Shown here in pieces: positions 24,201 through 37,084 of a stretch of 64,000 nucleotides of DNA. This stretch comes from Nomia melanderi (Eukaryota > Arthropoda > Insecta > Hymenoptera > Halictidae), in NCBI RefSeq assembly GCF_051020985.1, contig NC_135001.1:23553896-23617895 (forward strand), in the 5' to 3' direction. The notes under the pieces are model-generated. The model saw only the letters and a program-made list of their open reading frames with translations, was not told where the DNA came from and ran no database searches. The position numbers and the translations under genes were made by a program. How positions within the stretch are numbered: position 1 is the stretch's first letter; each line of letters starts with the position of its first letter.

Positions 24201-27200
24201 CCAGTTAGTGTCGCCTTTATCGGAAAACGCGAATGTATTTCTACTGAAAAACTTCTGAGCGCAAAGGGTTAGATGCGTTCACGTTGGGAGTATTATGGGG
24301 TGAAATATATTACACTGGATTACACAGATCACTTGGAGTTGAATGTTTGTCGGTTGAGTGAAGCGTGTCGAGCTGTATTAGATGCACGGATTGAAGATGA
24401 ATGTTTGGAAATGATGGGGTTAACCACGTTAACGTTGGGAGTATCGTGAGAGTGAGGTGTGTCGGGTCAGGTATACGGGTTTCGAGAAGTTTGCAGATTT
24501 ATTTGGTCCTGTAGTCGTTAATCCTGCTAGCATTCATTTCCGCCAAAAACAATTCTTCGGTCGTGTTGCACGGGGCGCTAGCATACCCAACTTTCTCTCG
24601 TTTCTAATTCGAATACATCCGCTATGAGTTAATAAACACCGCAGTCTAATGAGACTAATTGCAAGCGTAATCAGGGGATAATAGTATGCTCACCCGTTCC
24701 GGTGCTTCTTATTGTCGTGGTTCGGTTCAAGGTCGACGACGAGATTGCCGGCGTTCTGCTGCGAGTGATTCGAATTGTGATTCTCCGCGTAAGGATTATG
24801 CGTGTTGTTGTGATTGTTGTGATGATGGTGGTGATGGTGATGCTGCGGTTGCGGCTGTTGCTGTTGTTGTTGTTGCTGTTGCTGTTGCTGCTGCTGCTGC
24901 TGCTGCGGTGGCTGTTGTTGTTGCTGTGGTTGTTGCTGCTGCTGCTGCTGTTGCGGTGGCTGTTGCTGTTGCGGTGGTTGTTGCTGTTGTTGCTGTTGTT
25001 GCTGCGGTTGTTGCTGCTGCTGCTGTTGCGGTGGCTGTTGCTGCTGCTGATGAGGGAGATGATGGTGCGACGTGGTGTGAAGCGGCGTTACCCGCGTGCT
25101 CGAGATCACAGGACTTCCCCTGGAACTTGCCGAGTGGTTTCCGTTCGTCCTATTATTTTCCAGCGGCTCCTCCTCTGAAAAATCCAATCAATAATGCGTT
25201 TTCCTTAATTAACGTTCAGTTAATACCTTGCCGTACGAGTTCCTTCGCGATTATGATCGTAAAATCCGTTTTAATCATTCGGAGGAACACAGGGGAATTC
25301 TCTGTTCACCGTAACCGCAACTTTTATCCGATGAGTAGGAGATCGCTAATAGCAAATCAGCCTTTTATTTCAATTTACCTTCAAAGGAATAACAGCTATT
25401 TACGTTCGATCGAGCTGAAAATACTCGCAGCGAGCCTCACTCGTGATTAATAGACTTACCAAGGGATCAAACCGACTTATTCCCATTGTCTGGTAGAAAA
25501 CAGGACAATGAATTTTTTTTAAATCCGAGGATTCACTCGTACCGTTACATCTGCACGAATACAGCGAATCCGATTATTTTCTCGCGAAAGCAGCCGATTC
25601 GATGTCGACTTTAACAATCGTAGAAGCGAAAATCCGACATGGACCGCGCATAAAGTTGAAAATCTAATTCTAATCTATGTCCCTCGGTGGGCAATATTTC
25701 AAATACCGCGAGAAAGCTAACAGATCCGAGGGATCGACCGTTAAGGAAAGAAGAGGGAAACGGTTTCCCGCGGAAGCCGCGCGTTAAAGACGAACATTTT
25801 ACAATGGCAATTCCCGAACAATCGTCCGATCGCGAAAGTTTCATTCTGGAGTGCATTCACGGATGCAGCGCAATTCCTCGCGGTCCACGACGCGAACGAC
25901 AAAGTTCCCCTTGCCCATTCTATTCTATACCCAAACCTGAATGAATGCGTTCTCGCCTAAGATTAGCGGATGCCTGACTGGAGTGGCGATGGGTTCGATG
26001 CGTGCGCCGCCGTGGAGACCGTACCAATGCGACCCGGCACGATCGAGTCGGTCAGATCATAAACAACTAATTGCAATGGAAATTATCAATCAGTATATAG
26101 ATCTTTCAGGTGAGTACAAACAATTAATCAGTATTAACGAAAGAGTAGAGTCAATTAATGTAAGCATTAGATTTATATGTGTAGACTAATTTCATCTTTA
26201 CGAACGACAGAGGTTTTGGTTAGGTAATTCGATCGTTCAACCAACGAAGACAAAACAACGAACTATCCGAAATCGTTGAATCTGCTGGCATTTCTAATTG
26301 AATAGCTAGAATCTGAGAAATAGATTATCTTGATCTACCGAACAATATTTCCGATGAATGATGCGTTCATTGAAGGAACCCAGAATCTTCGTCAATCAAA
26401 GTAACTTCCTTACAATACACAAAATCTTCAATTTCCTCTGCTCTAAGCTACACTTAACAATAATCGTACCGTTTTTCTAACGTATCATTTGATGTGACTC
26501 TCGGTCACTTGAGAATAAAAGGAATGATTAAAATGTTATTGTTTTTCTTTATAAGGCCCAAATTATAAAAGCCTAGAAAAACTGTTGGAAATGCAATATG
26601 AAATAATAAAATTTCAGTAAAAACTTCGAATGTGACTCAAAGTCGCATCGTGGAGATTAGGGTTAATAGAACAAGTTATTAGGGTGACTAAGAAATAGTT
26701 GCCTCGATCCAGATTGGATTCGGAGCAACGATACTCGAGGATCGGCAAGAAAACGTGGTGGGCTCGCCGGGCACGGAGAGCTGCGTTGATCGGCGGCGTT
26801 GCTCGAGAGCGGCCGAAACGCATCGCTACGCCGATCTTTCAGGATTCGCAATTTTCGCCACTCGGATCTCCGCGCCGTTCGTCGCAATGCTATAAATTAG
26901 CGCAGCACGTGTACGCGCATGCAACTAACTCATTCATGTACCAAGAGACTTGGCAAAGCCCTGTCGCATAGCTCGACGCTTCCTAAATCTATTCCGGGCT
27001 TAAAGACGGCGTGTACGTACCACGAGAATAAGAAACTAAGAAAGCACCGGCGATATACCTTGCACCCGGCGCACGCGTTGCATCGGTGGCTTCGACGAAT
27101 AACGTTAAGACGTGTCACGCGACGAGATAACGCGACGCATTCGGAACACGTTTGTCCAGCGTCTAGCAGACAGGTAAACGCGACGCGTCGAGACCGAGGT

Positions 27201-30200
27201 TTTCTTTCGTTCGTTGTGCTTGAATTTTCCCATCGGCCGCGGCACGATAAATATTCATCGTCCGAGTAATTCATTGAATATTGTGCCGGCGATCAGATTA
27301 TTTTCAACGTTGCCGAGTGATACGATTTACATAGTAAACGGCAAAAACATAGTCGAATCGTTTCGCACGATCGACGGGACGGTCGTCGCGTTCCTCGCGA
27401 TGAAATCTAAACGCAATTTCTAGTTCATCGAGTCGAACGGGAACCGATGGCCGTCTTCCGGTGTCTTAATTTATTTGCGATACTTATTCACGGACGAGTC
27501 GTAATGTAAACGCCGCGTTCGGCAGGGATACGAAACATTTCGGACAACCGACGTCGATGCTAATGCAACTGTATCATTTAGCGCATAAGCTGCGCTTTAG
27601 CAAGTCAAACCGACAACACCGTTCGCCGGTGGCGCGTTAAAAGTGTAGAGATAATATGAAAAATGATCTCCTTATCGATTCAGTATATTTCTTTGAATAT
27701 ATTTTCGTGTGTTGGCTAAACGCTAGCCGAGCCGCGATGAATATTTAGACGTTATACCGTCGCAAATCAGCCTTAATTTTCCTTTCAAATGATATGTCAA
27801 TCAGTTCAACGATTCAACTGGAACTTCTTACACAAACATTCATACGTTTGCTGTGTTTTTTTCTTTCTTTGCTCGGCGCGCTGAATGAATAATAAATGTC
27901 CGGGGCATACTGTTCGCGCGTAGCGGTGAATGAAAATAAAGAAATACGATCGGGACAGTGTGAAATCATCCGAAAATGTTATTAAACGCTCCGTTCGCTT
28001 CGCCTAGATACCGAGATGACTGTCGGTGCAATTTGTAACTTGTCCGATCGGTTTTAAATTAAGATTTAGGCTCTTCCAACGGAGAATTTCGTGCGCCCCA
28101 GTTTAATAAATATTTCATCGAGTTTAACGGTGTTCCCGTGAGCGAACGTCGATAGGATCTTTGAGCAAACGAAGAAATTCCTATGAGACTCGAATTTACA
28201 TGAATTAATTCCTCGTACATCTAATCACTGCAAAAAATGCTATCTTTCAGAAAAACGTAAAGTGATTTCTTAACGAACGCTCAATTAAAAGTAGCCACGA
28301 ACACAGCGTTAATAGTATAATATTGCGTCTAATGATTAATTCGATACCTATAAGCATTTTTTCAAACCGTTCCATTAATAAGACGATTTCCATCTCACCT
28401 AATTACTGTTTACCATTTCGCTTAAAAATGATGATAGTGTTTGCAAATACGTGGACACGTTACGGGACGATTTTCCGCGACGATACGAAACGAAAATAAA
28501 GAGTAAAAAAATGAAGGATTTGGCTCCGTTTTCGAGTTACGAACGATTAAAAATCTGTAACCGCGACAATGGGACAAGAGCAGCGCGCGTGAGGCAGGTC
28601 AGTTTCGAGCGCGGCCAGTGGCGTACCGTGCAAGGGACGGAGACGCGGAATTGACTCGCGCGCGGCTATTGGCGGATATTAATCGTTAACCGTGCGAGAA
28701 GCAAATTAAAACCGCGATTTCATGATTCTCGATTTTCTGTTATTTTATTACGACATTGCCAGGAAGAATCACCCTTTCGGATGGCAACGAAAAATTGAAA
28801 TTTCCAACTGAAACGTTGAACGTAGAACGTCGATTGAATTCGTGCGAATGTCAGAGGAATCATCGATAATAATATTACGTAAATGATATTACTCGGAAAC
28901 GGTAAATCTAATATGATGTTAATACCGGAATACTCGGGGAATTACAGGAACGAGTTCCATCAGTGGCAAATGATAAAATAACGTAATGACCTACCTGTGG
29001 ATTATGCGGTATACAAAGTTTCGTTTATTAGTCACATGGTTTGTCCCAAAGTTTCCGAACTGAAATTAAAACAACAATTTTTTATAAGATATCGATACTT
29101 TTCATTATCAATCATTCGAAACAGTTTCCTTCTGAAAAGACACACTGCTCGCAATAATTCTGTGAAATCGGAAAGCAGCTCTGACACTCCTTCAAGATGG
29201 CGGTCGAATCCTTTTCAGTGGCCGATTATTTGTCCGAGAGTCTCTTTCTTTCGAGTTTCTTTCGCGTGTATACACCACGGGAACAGTCGTGCCACGAAGA
29301 AGATTTAAATCAGGCGAACACGACAGATAATTTCCATTGAAATTATCGATACGACCGTGTTTTGCATTCGACTCTAAATCAAAGGTTTCGACTGTCGCTG
29401 TCCCCGGCATCGCGAAGGAGCATCAAAACTGTTTCCAGACTTTCGGTCACTATTACGAATAACGTATCCTTCCCAGAAGGAAACTGTTTTGAATAATTCA
29501 CAATAAAAATCTCAATGTCTCACAAAAAGTTGATATTCGAATTTACATTCGGAAGCTTCTCGAGCAAATCCTCAACGACAGTGAATGTCACAGTACTGGA
29601 CTGCACGCACGGATAAATATGAAAAAACAACTGAACGAATGCACCGACAAATGGAAAAACAATCCACGAACAGACTCGCCGATGTATAGCTCAAAAAATT
29701 CAACGATCGGAAACTTATTCTCGAATCGTTTCAGAAAGATGAGGCAGTTCGAAGATGCTTTACCATTTGTCGGTGATCGAAAGATTAAAAGCACGAAAAT
29801 CAATTGAAACGCTTCTTACACTCCGGTGAATTCTTCGAAAACTGGCCGATTTTTCAACGAGATCGCTATACGCTAAATATTCAAGTATCTCATTATTATT
29901 TCACAAGTATTAACCCTTAGCACTCCAGGTTGTTTTGTAATCTATCAGCAACTGCAACAAATTTTTATAGCGTTCCCAGCGAAAATTAGAAATGCTATAA
30001 CATTCCTTCGATCTTTTATTTTCCTTGTTAATACAAAATTTGGATGTGTGAAAAATCGAATAATTTTAGGGTAATTTCTTTATGATTCATCAAAATATTT
30101 AATATCATAACTGGTGCAATATTGGAGCCTACAGAGTTCAAAGGGTTAAACAAGCAATCGTTTCTAGTAAAATTGAATATTCTTTTAAATGACGTGGTAG

Positions 30201-33200
30201 TTAGCAAAGTTAGTTAAGTTACAGAGACAGGTTTAAATAAAAACGAGATTCCTCGTTTCCGGTGGGCAATGCGTTAACGCAAGTGCGGAACGCGTAAGCG
30301 ACACGTGGTCGTATTTAAAGTTTTGGGCCGATCTAGCGCCGCTCTGTTCAATCAGTGGTCCTGCTGTAATGCGAGAACCCGACGTCCAGCTAAAGAATAT
30401 TTATAGGCTGTGCGTGCGTAACCACTTTAAGTCGAAGCATCCTCGATGCTGAAGAAAAAAAGACGCTGCTCCTTTTAACGGCGTCTTTCTTTAAACGGGC
30501 CTCCTTTTAACGGGAGCGGCCTTAATTCGCGTCGCCAACAGTCACCGCGGGAATCCACCATTATTGTCCCGTTATCGATAACCATCGATTTATTTCTACC
30601 GTGCTCGCTTGTCCCGAATTCCCCCAGAAACGGCTAACGAACCGTGCGTGTAGAATAGAACCCGTCGACCGCGAGAACACAAGAGTTTCCGAAGAACGTA
30701 TCGGAACCTCGGAGGAATACATTTTTCAGATTACTCGTTACCAATTTCTTTAATCCCTTTGTCGCACCGGTACGCGTCGTTGCTCAAGCAACAGATTTAA
30801 ACGTTACGAAAGAACGCAGCGCGACGAAGCGCGTCGCTTTATACATAAAAGATGCAGCTTAAAAACACGTGGCAAATACTGCATTCATAAATGACGAAAC
30901 GTCGAATCAAATTACGCATAGAGCGCCACAAGGTCTCCTTAAATCTGTCATTAGAATTTCAATGTTCCGTTCGATCGTCGAAAACCGTGTCTTCGAACGC
31001 TGGTATTCTACAGAAGAAAGAACTTCGGAAGACTTCCTGTTTACATTGTTACGTGCTTCCAGGCGCATCAGAATTGCGTACAATGTGTACCCTTAATCAG
31101 CCATTCCCACAATACCCCCATAGCATCTTGGTCGTTCCATGGCGCGAAAGTATGCGAGGCGAAGGAACGAATTCTCTGACCAGCGGGCTTAATAGACTGA
31201 TATTCGCCACGTGCGAATCGCTTCGGTAACGCGGCGTACGCGTCGTGCATGCCCGACGAGCGATCGTTTCGCCGCGTGTCGCAATCGATTAAAGAAACAG
31301 CGATACGTATCGCGGCGAGGAGCGGATTCGCCGGCGATCGATCGACGATCCGAGGCGGCCGAGAGCTGCAACCGAGGATCGCGGATCCACGGCCGAGCGC
31401 AGTGTCACGGTTGCGATACGCCGGACCAATACGACCGCGTGCCGCGAGATAAGCGGAAAGACGACGCGGAGGATCCACGGGATTACGGTGGACATGGTTT
31501 CGAATGCACACGCCTAATTGCCTTGGTGTCAGGCCAAAACCGGCGGACTTCCATTATAATTAGAAGCAACCCGCGGACCGCGCTACAATTTTGCGAATCG
31601 AGCGCGGGGAGCGAGGCTCGACGATCGGCGCTTCGCGTCCACGGTTGACCAAACTGACCTATAACCCGACACGATATTGCGCCTACAGATCTGTCCGGCC
31701 GTCTCAAAACATCTCGACGCGAATTACGTGCGATTCTTTGGATCGGCGTACGCGACACGATCGAATAACTTAGTATTTATGAAATTGCCGGGGAAAAAAT
31801 GGACCAAAGAAATTCGCGTCGCGACGCCTGGCCGCTTCGAAACGATCTTTCCAGATCGCGGTGCACCGAGGTGTCTGTGAAACGCGATTCGGAATGCATA
31901 TGAACGATAGACATCGAAATAGAGACTTTGGTACGTTGCAATTCTAATGCTGTCTTGTTCTCAGCTTTAGTCCGACTTTTAACGTCTACTAATGGATCGT
32001 GCGCCTGGGAAAACGGTATTTTCGGAATGTTGGACGTTTAGCAGTTGAGATAAATGGAGAGCTCTCGCGAAGATCGAATGAATTTTTCTTTTGGCGCACT
32101 GGTGGGGATAGAATGGAAAATTTTGAGTTGTTCTTTGGTTTCGTATTTCTGCGGAACCGTCTACGGGATTAGTGAAATATGATTTAGAATGTAATTTTGG
32201 GTTCTTTTTTTGCCGGGATTTGCAATTTGACGTTTTGCCCTGGTTATTACGTGACGCGGTTGTCTCGAAACTTATTTACCTTTGGACGACCGTAATAATT
32301 TAATTGATACAGTCAGCGCGGAATGTTTTATTCGAATTAATTAACAGGGTAATTAAGTATTAGACGTTAATGCTTCAACGAGATACCTTAACGCCACCTA
32401 ATTATAAAGTTCAAGAATGTTAATTCGTGTTCAATCAACGTCGATTTCTCAATCGGCGTACGGTACAATTCCGAACTCAAAAAATGTATAAATGTCTCCC
32501 CTGACTAATAAGGCACAAAGTGCGATTTTTTCATCTCCCATCCAACGACCGTGCAGAAGTTCAGGTTAAAGTCCGTTAATTGTAAAATTACGAGAACGCA
32601 CTTGTTCGTTTTATGCAACGAACGCACGAGAGTTATCGGAGATATTGAATTTTTCAATCGCGCGTGGAATCGTACGTTTTCAGAAAGAATATTCAGGATG
32701 GATTGAAATTACTGGAAATTTCGCGCGTTCGCGGAAGACACGACGATTCGTTAACAACGAAATAGAAGCTCGAATAAAGTTTAGTCGCGCGTTCCGCCGA
32801 TCTTCTCGTTGCAACGAAATTCCTGGCGGAGAAAATAAAGCCATATTTGATTGCTGTGCCCGTAAATTAGTCCACGGACGCTGGAATTTGCATAAACATC
32901 CGCATTCTCGCTTTCTACGCCGAGGAATCGAAAGAACTCTCCGCGAATCTCAACGAAGACGTTGCATTTCGATCGACGGACTTTTTAAAAAAAACGAGTA
33001 CAGTGTTATCTGTTTGATTGATTAAAAACCAGGAGGAAGAAATAAAAACTGAAATCTAATCGCCGGAAAGAGAGGAGCTTCCGATGGCTCCGCGTAAATG
33101 AAATTCGCGTGACGCTTAATCGGAGGCAGAACCTAGAAATGGTTTCTGCAATTAACGTGCACCGAATATACAACGGGCCGAATGACGTAATGCGATAATA

Positions 33201-36200
33201 AAACTGAACGTCGATGCGAATTGTTTCGACAATGGATTGTTCAATCGTTTTAATAAAACCGAGAGACACAAGGTGCGCGCAGTCTGCCGGAAGACAGCCC
33301 TCCTGTCGATTTACGCAGGAATAACACTTCTCGCTACGCCGGACTGGATTCGCGCGAATTTCGGGAACAGGTTCGTGAAACGCGCTCAATTACAAAGCGT
33401 CCGGTCGTCTGTGGCTTTCGTTTCCTTTAGAAGACAATGGAATTTCGAAAATTCCGGCAAAAAGTTGACCGAGCACCGTTAAGGCGTCCGCTCGAATTCA
33501 ATGCTGATACAATTTCCGGCGAAGTAGACTCTTCTTTTGCGTTGGTGTCGCGCGTAACTTTGTCCATGCAAATCAGCGTCTAATATATACACTGGCCAAC
33601 TATTAATTAGTAAGTCAACGTTTCTACTATCGCAAAGAACAAACAGCTTTGTTATTAATAAAGATGACTCTCGAAGTTTCTTTGGAAAGGTAAATAAAAA
33701 GCGAGACGCAGTTGTAAAGTTTGTTCTAACGTTTCGCCGCGACCTGTCGATTTAATAATGAATCGAGACGAATACTGTAGTTTCTCGTCGTTGAGATAAT
33801 GGTGACTTACTAGTACGCGAGCGACGAGTAAAAGCTGGGAAGGCTGTCAGAAAACGGCAGCGTCAGCGGTAAGTGGTCAGTTTACGAATAAAAAGTGTAC
33901 CTGTCAAAGCGATAACTATGGCAAAATGGACCCCCGGTCGGCCGATCGATTCATCAGTGAGTCACACCGTCGTTAACAAGTTAAAAATATGTAACAACCA
34001 CCCGACGCGTCTTCCTCGAATACTTTCCGAGCCCGCAGTTTAGACGCGTATTTTCGAGAGCTACGTAAAATATCGGAAACGCGTATCTCGTTTCCGCCAT
34101 TAATCACTTATAAACTGCAGCTACATATTTCAACGCAATCAAACGGATCCATCCATAAAGAACGTAACCAATTTTCAAAAATATCCACGCGCGCGCTGTC
34201 TGGATTACGTTATGACTCCATAAAAGCGAAGCAAAGCAGCGAGAATTTTATTATTCAACGTCTGCGTCCGACTTATACATCAAAAACCGGCCGTGCCATC
34301 CTGTTTCCGTCAGTATCGAATTCTTCCGCCGAGTAATTAATCAACATTTCGAATCAGTAGAACCCAGTTGCTACGCAGTTAGATGTTACTCGTTGAAATG
34401 CCCATCCCAAAAAAAAGAAGAAAAAAGAAACCTCTGAATCCTAGCAACCGTCTCGCAAAAATAAACCGGCAAAAATTCACCGCGCGTTTATTCGTCCATC
34501 GCGGCCGAAAACAGTTTCCATAATGCAGTAGGTCCTAATCTGCGCGCATCGAGTGCCCGTCAGATCCCCTAATTTCACTTTCAAACGACACCGAAGCCGA
34601 ATCTCGCCTCGCGATAATCGTGCGGCCGCGAATCGCTCGATCGGCGTGGCCGCGCGAGGCGACTCGCGGCCGGGCGAGCGAGCGAGCGAGAGAGAGAGGA
34701 AGAAGCAAGCGACAAAGAGATCAGCTCACCGAGCAGATAATGCCGTATCCATTTTTTCTTGGGCGGGGGCGGCATCCAGCTGCGCACCGGTTCGTCGTTG
34801 ACGACCACGCCGATTATACCGACGACCTGCGCCGGCATCAGGCTATTCGCGTCCCGGAGCCCGTCTACATTGTTGTTGGTCTCGCTGCCGGTGGCGGGTT
34901 GCGGCGCGGCCGCGGCCTTCGCCGCGTTCAAATTCATGCGAGGTTGGACCGCCACTGTGCCATCCGAGACCAAAAGAACTCCCATGTTCCCCGAGAACCT
35001 CTGGACACACGCACGCACGCCGCACGCCGCACGCCGCACGCCGGGTTACGTCGCGTCGCGTCGCGTCGCCCCGGCGCGGGTACACACACCCGGATAAAAA
35101 AAGAGCACACCGTGCGCGGACTATATAGGGCCGCCGGTGCCGTACGCGCAACTACGTTGCACTGGAGAACGCTGCGGCGAAAAGAGACGGCTTCTATATT
35201 CATTCACCGTCTACTTTCGTCGAGGGCGTTCTACGATCGCGGGTCCGCCGTCAGGCCGAATCGTAAATTCGCGCCGTAACCGGAACCCAATTTACTTCGC
35301 GTGCTCTTCGACGGAGTTACGGGTTCAGCCGAAGATTGGGGGGAGGGGGGTCGACGCAACGCTGTAGCGACGTAATTGCCGATGTCGTCGAGATATCTCG
35401 GTGCTTAAAGTTTCCTCTGCGCGAGGTTCGATCCAGTGGGCTTGCGATCGAGTTTCGCGAGGAACCGGTGCGTTTAGGCGAAACCTCGCTGCTTTTTCCT
35501 TGGTATTCTTGGTAGAATAGTTTCCGTGCTCGTTCAGTGTCCGCTTCTGTTGCTGTTTCATTCCACGAACTCGCCGTGAGACCAATCGGAGTGGGGATTT
35601 CAAAATGGTAACGAAAAAAGGAATCCCTCCTTCGATGCGGAGTTTCAACGGTGCGAGGTCTACGCGAAGAGCTTCGCAAGGTGTAAAGAAGGCACCGTCT
35701 TCTTCCAGTGTTCTGTTCGACGATCCATCGCGAGACCGATCGGAACCGTAAATCCTCGGCGATGACAGCAGCGGCGATCGAACGTTCCTGGAATACTTTT
35801 CAAGAAGGAGAATCGGAAGATTCCGATAACGCGAGCGGTGTATAGCCGCAGTCTTCGAGCGAACCGGTCGCTAAACTTTCTTCGAGGATAGGTTCCCGAG
35901 CGAAGAGGCTGTTCCCGTTGGCGTAGTTAGCAAGGTGCAAAGGACACCAGGCGGACAGACACGTCGCCGATCCGACGCGGAGCGCACGGGCCCGCGGGTG
36001 CGACCGATTAAAACTGTTGTCCAGGACGCGCCGAACGGCCGACTAGTCGAAAAGAAGTGGAAACGACCGGGAATGCGAGGCGCGTGGAAAAGAGAGAGGG
36101 CCGCGTCACAGTTCCACGGTAGGGGGGCAGGCGGTTACGACGAGTGAATACGACGAGGTCGCCTCGCGTTCATGCGACAGGGAAAAAATCGGAACTTTCG

Positions 36201-37051
36201 AAACACTCGCGGGCACCATGGCCTGCGGATCCTCGCGAGGCCTCCCCGGCCGATCCGGAGGATTCAGAGGCTCGTTCGCCGGCTTCGACGTCTCCGGTGT
36301 ATCGGGATTCTTGACCGGTCATCCGTTCGAGTACAAAGATCTCGAGCCGGCAGAGTCGCAATATCCTCGGCAAAATCCGATCCTCCGCGCGTCGACGGCG
36401 AGCGCGTCTTCCTCTATCCGGCAGCTCCTCTCTCTCCGTCAGGCGGATATACTCTCCCACATTAATTCCCGCAATTATCGGTGCGCGCCGAGCGATCCGC
36501 GGGCAATATCAACGCCACCGGCTCAGCCAACCTCCGGCAGCAATAATTCCTCTCCGAACCTGTCCCGCGATCGTCTCGTGTAACGGTCACCCATAAACCG
36601 ACGTCGTGTTCGGTATCATCGCGGCTGCACCGACGTGCAACCTCGCGAGCGTTCGACTGGACACGACCAGTGGACTCTGTTCCGGAGCGGTTTCCTCTCC
36701 GCGTGGGAGTGTTGTCCGCCTCGTGATTCGTCGAGGCGGCGAACGGAAGCGCGTCGACACGAGCCGGGTCCCGATTAGATCGGTATCGATCGTCGATCGA
36801 TGGATCACGCCGAGGAGCGGTGTACCGACCGCGAGCGTGCGCGCGCGCGCGGACAATCCGATCAGCTAAGGAAACTCGTGCCGCGTGAGTCGCGGGTGCC
36901 GACTGAAATCTAAACGTAAGTGCCACCGCCTCCAACCTGAGGATGACGATCCCCTGCCCTCCCTCGCCCCACCGCTTCGCCCCGAGCACGCCGCCAGTGG
37001 CGACGGCGACGGCGGCCGCGACCAATCTCCTCCCGACCCGCCGACACGACG

Positions 37052-37084
<33 letters not shown>

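Noticed and set aside
24686..25450. Plus-strand open frame rich in Ala and Val.
   Set aside because: It is the antisense shadow of the Mnt polyQ exon (CTG/TTG read in other frames).
26470..26660. Possible further TTAA element ending in GGGTTAA.
   Set aside because: Only one end is convincing; the matching left end is too degenerate to define boundaries.
36218..36583. Plus-strand open frame of 121 codons with a good ATG context (GCACCATGG).
   Set aside because: It lies in CpG-rich intronic DNA where both strands have long chance frames, has no recognisable domain, and its composition is biased to Ser, Arg and Pro.
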